A stretch of 64,000 bases of DNA from Gossypium raimondii (taxonomy: Eukaryota; Streptophyta; Magnoliopsida; Malvales; Malvaceae), in assembly GCF_025698545.1 (NCBI RefSeq), contig NC_068569.1, positions 18,972,001-19,036,000 of the forward strand, in the 5' to 3' direction. This document shows, in pieces, positions 61,018-64,000 of the stretch; position 1 is the stretch's first letter; every line of letters starts with the position of its first letter. The notes under the pieces were generated by a model. The model made no database searches and had not been told where the DNA came from. It saw nothing but the letters and a program-made list of their open reading frames with translations. Position numbers and translations under genes: made by a program.

Positions 61018-62593
61018 CTAACTTACATAAACTATGTCAAACTCAGATAGCAGAATCTGCCATCTAGCCATTCTCCCGTTTAAAGCAGTTGATTCCATCA
61101 TATACTTCAAAGGATCCAACTTTGAAATCAGCCAAGTCGTATGATACAACATATACTGCCTTAGTCTTCGGGTTGCCCAGATTAAAGCACAACACAACTT
61201 CTCAATCGATAAGTATCTCATTTCGCAATCAGTAAATTTCTTACTGAGATAGTATATTGCCCTTTCTTTCTTTCCTGTCTCATCATGTTGGCCCAATACG
61301 CATCCCATAGAATTTTCAAACACTGTTAGATACAGTATCAATGGCCTATCTGGACTTGGCGGCGATAGTACTGGTGTATTAGCCAAGTATTGCTTTATCT
61401 TATCGAATGCCTTCTGACATTCTTCATCCCATTCACCCGGATTGTGTTTCTTTAAGAGACGGAACACTGGATCACATTTCTCCGTCAGTTGTGAGATGAA
61501 CTTGGCGATGTAATTCAACCTCCCTAGGAAACCTCGTACCTCCTTCTGAGTGCGCGGGGGAGGTAAATCTCGTATTGCTTTTACTTTGTCTGGGTCAACC
61601 TCGATCCCCTTTTTGCTAACTATGAAGCCTAATAACTTCCCTGATCTGGCTCCAAACGTGCATTTTGCCGGGTTAAGCTTGAGCTGAAATTTCCTTAATC
61701 TCAAAAATAACCTTTTCAAGACCTGAACATGCTCTTCTTCCGTTCTAGACTTCGCAATCATATCATCAACATAGACTTCGATCTCTTGGTGCATCATGTC
61801 GTGAAACAAAGTCACCATAGCTCTTTGGTACGTTGCTCCCGCATTCTTCAATCCGAAGGGCATTACTTTGTAACAAAATGTTCCCCATAATGTAATGAAT
61901 GTGGTTTTCCTCATGTCTCCAGGATGCATCTTTATTTGATTGTCTCCCGAGAAACCATCCATGAAAGAAAACAAGCCCGCCGTGTTATCTACCAAAGTAT
62001 CAATGTGAGGTAGTGGAAAATTATCCTTCGGACTAGCCTTGTTCAAATCCCTATAATCCACACACATTCGTACCTTTCCATCTTTTTTGGGAACAGGGAC
62101 GATGTTGGCTACCCAATCCGAATACTTGACCTCTTGTAAGAATCCAGCGTCGAATTGTCTTTTGACTTCTTCTCTTATTTTTAACACAATGTCAGGTCTC
62201 ATTCTCCTGAGCTTCTGCTGAACGGGTTTACAATCCTCCTTTATGGGTAGACGATGTACCACAATGTTAGTACTTAGCCCAGGCATATCTTGGTACGACC
62301 ACGCGAAAATATCTTTGAACTCTCGGAGTAAATTAATGAGGTCTTGCCTTGTCTTTGCAGTGATTTCAGTTCCAATTTTCACCTCTTTCCCATCCTCTAG
62401 GCTCACTATTTCTAATGATTCCCTATGAGGTAGGATCTGCTTATCTTCTTGTTCCATCATTCTTAACAAGTCCGGGGACGCACCATAATCTTCGTTATCT
62501 TCAAAGTCGTGAGATCCCTCCAAACACATTTCTTGCTCAAAAATAGACTCCGTGTTTGAAGCAGCGTCACTCATGTCATTGATATCTGGAGAC
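61018..62593 (-). pseudogene. Gypsy reverse transcriptase with degenerate first RNase H
   Basis: Copies element RNA to DNA. RT motifs: VPVPKKDGKVRMCVDYRDLN, PLPHIDTLVD, FSFMDGFSGDNQI, MPFGLKNAGATYQRAM and catalytic YVDD at 61762-61773. The following RNase H (LILYLTVFENSMGCVLGQ) lacks the usual catalytic Asp of the DAS-type motif, as is typical where a second RNase H is present. The 61018 stop is a TAG. The probable exon start is 62593 (see the intron). Confidence 0.9.
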
Positions 62594-62837
62594 CTATGAG
62601 GGCATATCAAAGAATATACCAAGAATATATAAATGTATAAATATTTGTGCAAAAGAGTTACAAATGAAAGAATTATTTGTAAGACAATCAATCAAATGGA
62701 AAGAAAAAAAATGACTGATCGAGATGAATGTAGACAGGTATTTCATTAAAATAATGATATTTAGGCACAAGGCCTATTTCACAAAAGATTTCATATCGTT
62801 CCTAGGCCAAAAACAACAGGAATATTTTGAGTATTAC
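62594..62837 (-). other. Putative intron between protease and RT
   Basis: On the minus strand the donor GTAATACTC follows TTCAGA at 62838, and the acceptor ...CCTCATAG ends at 62594. The 244-base gap is AT-rich with stops in all relevant frames and the two flanking frames differ. Removing it puts protease and RT in a single frame. Ogre elements are known for an intron at this place. Splicing is inferred, not shown. Confidence 0.65.
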
Positions 62838-63976
62838 TCTGAATAAGCCCTAAAGACTACGGGGATTTCTTCAGCAGTCCAATTGTTTAGCTTGCTCCCC
62901 GGCTCATAAGGGCAGATCTCCAACAAGGCCCTTTTTTCCACTGCTTCTATAGCGTTGATATAAAAATTTTCCAACATTCCTTCAATGCCTTTGCTACTGG
63001 ACACTCCACACTCAGAATGAATAAATCCTCCCGACACAAAAGATGCAGATATGTGGGGAAAGGTTAAAGGCTCCCACTTAGCTTCATATCCGTTCAAACG
63101 TGCCCTTCTTTTTTCTTGTCTTTTCTCTACTTCTTTCTTCTTCTGCTTCATGTCTGGCTTGTATCCTAAGCCAAAACTATCGAACTTTTCCTTCAGCATT
63201 GGTGCTTCAATCCTTCCCTGAAGATGTTTTCCCAATCCTTTCCCTGGTGAGGCTCCTCTTCCTACCATCAATCGCAACCCCATTTTGGTGGTCCTGGATA
63301 TTTTCGGTACTGGAATTCTGCTTCCTTTCGTAATAAACATCGCATTCACAAATTCTAACGACCGAAAAGAACATTCCAGTGCCTCATCGTTGATGTCTAC
63401 ATAAGGTGCATCACTAGTCATCATTGCGATAATATCCTCCTCTGCATCAATTGTTACCAACCGGTCCTCCGATACCAACTTCACCTTCTGATGTAATGAT
63501 GAAGGTACTGCCCCGGCTGAGTGTATCCACGGTCTTCCCAATAAACAGTTGTAGGAAGGCTTAATATCCATTACCAAGAAGTCCACCTCATAAGTGATTG
63601 GGCCAATCCTTAATGGCATCTCAATTCTCCCCATAACCTTCTTTTCTGTTCCATCAAAAGCCCTTACTATGCTCTGGCATGCTTTCATGTGCGAACTATC
63701 TATTGGTAATCGACTAAGAGTGGACAAAGGCAATACATTCAATGCAGATCCATTATCAACCAAGGCCCCCGGGAGTGTGTACCCTTTGCATCGGACAGTA
63801 ACATGCAGGGCTTTAGTCGAACCTCTTCCTCCGGATGGTATTTCATCATCATTGAAGAAGATAAAATTGTCAGCGCCAATATTGTTGATCAACCGATCCA
63901 GCTTGTTTACCGAAATATTGTCAGCCACATATGTTTCGTTTAGCACCTTCAAAAGTGCATTCCGGTGTACTTCTTA
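62838..63976 (-). pseudogene. Gypsy protease region with G-patch-like segment
   Basis: Retropepsin-like domain with VDNGSALNVLP as active-site region (DNG in place of DTG/DSG) and the hydrophobic MDIKPSYNCLLGRPWIHSAGAVPS block. Then comes MGLRLMVGRGASPGKGLGKHLQG, whose Gly spacing and GLGKxxQG are G-patch-like, and a basic QKKKEVEKRQEKRRAR stretch. It ends VVFRAYSE, running into the putative donor site. A TAA at 63974-63976 interrupts the frame upstream. The gag part lies outside the window. Confidence 0.82.
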
Positions 63977-64000
63977 GCTTAGGAGCAAAGCTAATACAGA

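Larger units (their letters stand above)
55032..64000 (-). mobile_element. Tat/Ogre-type gypsy retrotransposon, 3' part
   Basis: Ty3/gypsy element on the minus strand, cut by the window end. From its 3' end: LTR 55032-57389, polypurine tract, 1.7 kb non-coding region with tandem repeats, integrase, second RNase H, RT/RNase H, intron-like gap, protease. The domain order PR-RT-RH-aRH-INT and the extra RNase H are hallmarks of the Tat lineage. The flanking pentamer at 55027-55031 is CCATC; its partner lies outside the window. Nonsense codons make this copy defective. Confidence 0.9.

Noticed and set aside
62594..62837. Programmed frameshift as the explanation for the protease-RT frame change
   Set aside because: The gap is 244 bases with several stops, too long for a slip; an intron with GT and AG at exact frame-restoring positions fits better, though it is unproven.

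Overview
The window is nuclear DNA of a flowering plant, almost certainly a cotton (Gossypium) or a close Malvaceae relative. Spliced genes with GT-AG introns are set in AT-rich sequence crowded with nested LTR retrotransposons. The annexin gene reads, from memory, as nearly the same protein as cotton annexin Gh1, and several LTRs have the start, end and internal repeats I associate with cotton gypsy elements. No database search was possible; family names rest on recognised motifs.

Genes, left to right. (1) 1-4.4 kb: two broken leucine-rich-repeat receptor kinase copies (MIK2-like), the second carrying a TIR transposon. (2) 4900-6809 (+): an intact five-exon annexin gene, 316 aa. (3) 7444-11249 (-): an intact five-exon Pumilio/PUF RNA-binding protein gene, 637 aa, convergent with the annexin. 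(4) 28757-30812 (-): a five-exon gene of the plant DUF4057 family, 291 aa. (5) 35243-35315 (-): tRNA-Lys(CTT). (6) 36046-38725 (-): a three-exon major facilitator transporter gene (UNE2-like), 518 aa. From memory, this gene set matches two Arabidopsis chromosome 1 blocks (RLK/ANN1/APUM9-10/DUF4057 near At1g357xx; UNE2/DUF4057/APUM7 near At1g781xx), so the order looks ancestral.

Mobile DNA. 14492-19483 is a Ty1/copia element (minus strand) with near-identical LTRs, TSD GTCTA and a broken interior. 21088-27557 is a non-autonomous gag-only element with 607-bp LTRs, inserted in an old gypsy integrase fragment and itself carrying a 3.15-kb solo LTR (TSD CTTTT) with a 47-bp palindrome-bearing tandem array. 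From about 42 to 51.7 kb a decayed copia-like LTR on the minus strand and its edge hold three solo LTRs with perfect TSDs (TCTCA, AAGTC, TGATG). 55032 to the window end is the 3' part of a Tat/Ogre-type gypsy element (minus strand): LTR, polypurine tract, tandem-repeat 3' region, integrase, second RNase H, RT/RNase H, a putative intron, and protease with a G-patch-like segment. Its 5' LTR lies beyond the window.

The low-copy genes are unlinked in function (calcium and membranes, mRNA control, unknown, transport). The retroelement layers explain most of the rest. I found no convincing wholly new system. The best leads are the frame-restoring intron in the Tat/Ogre pol, the gag-only element whose frame runs through its polypurine tract into the LTR, and the unusual PUF repeats.
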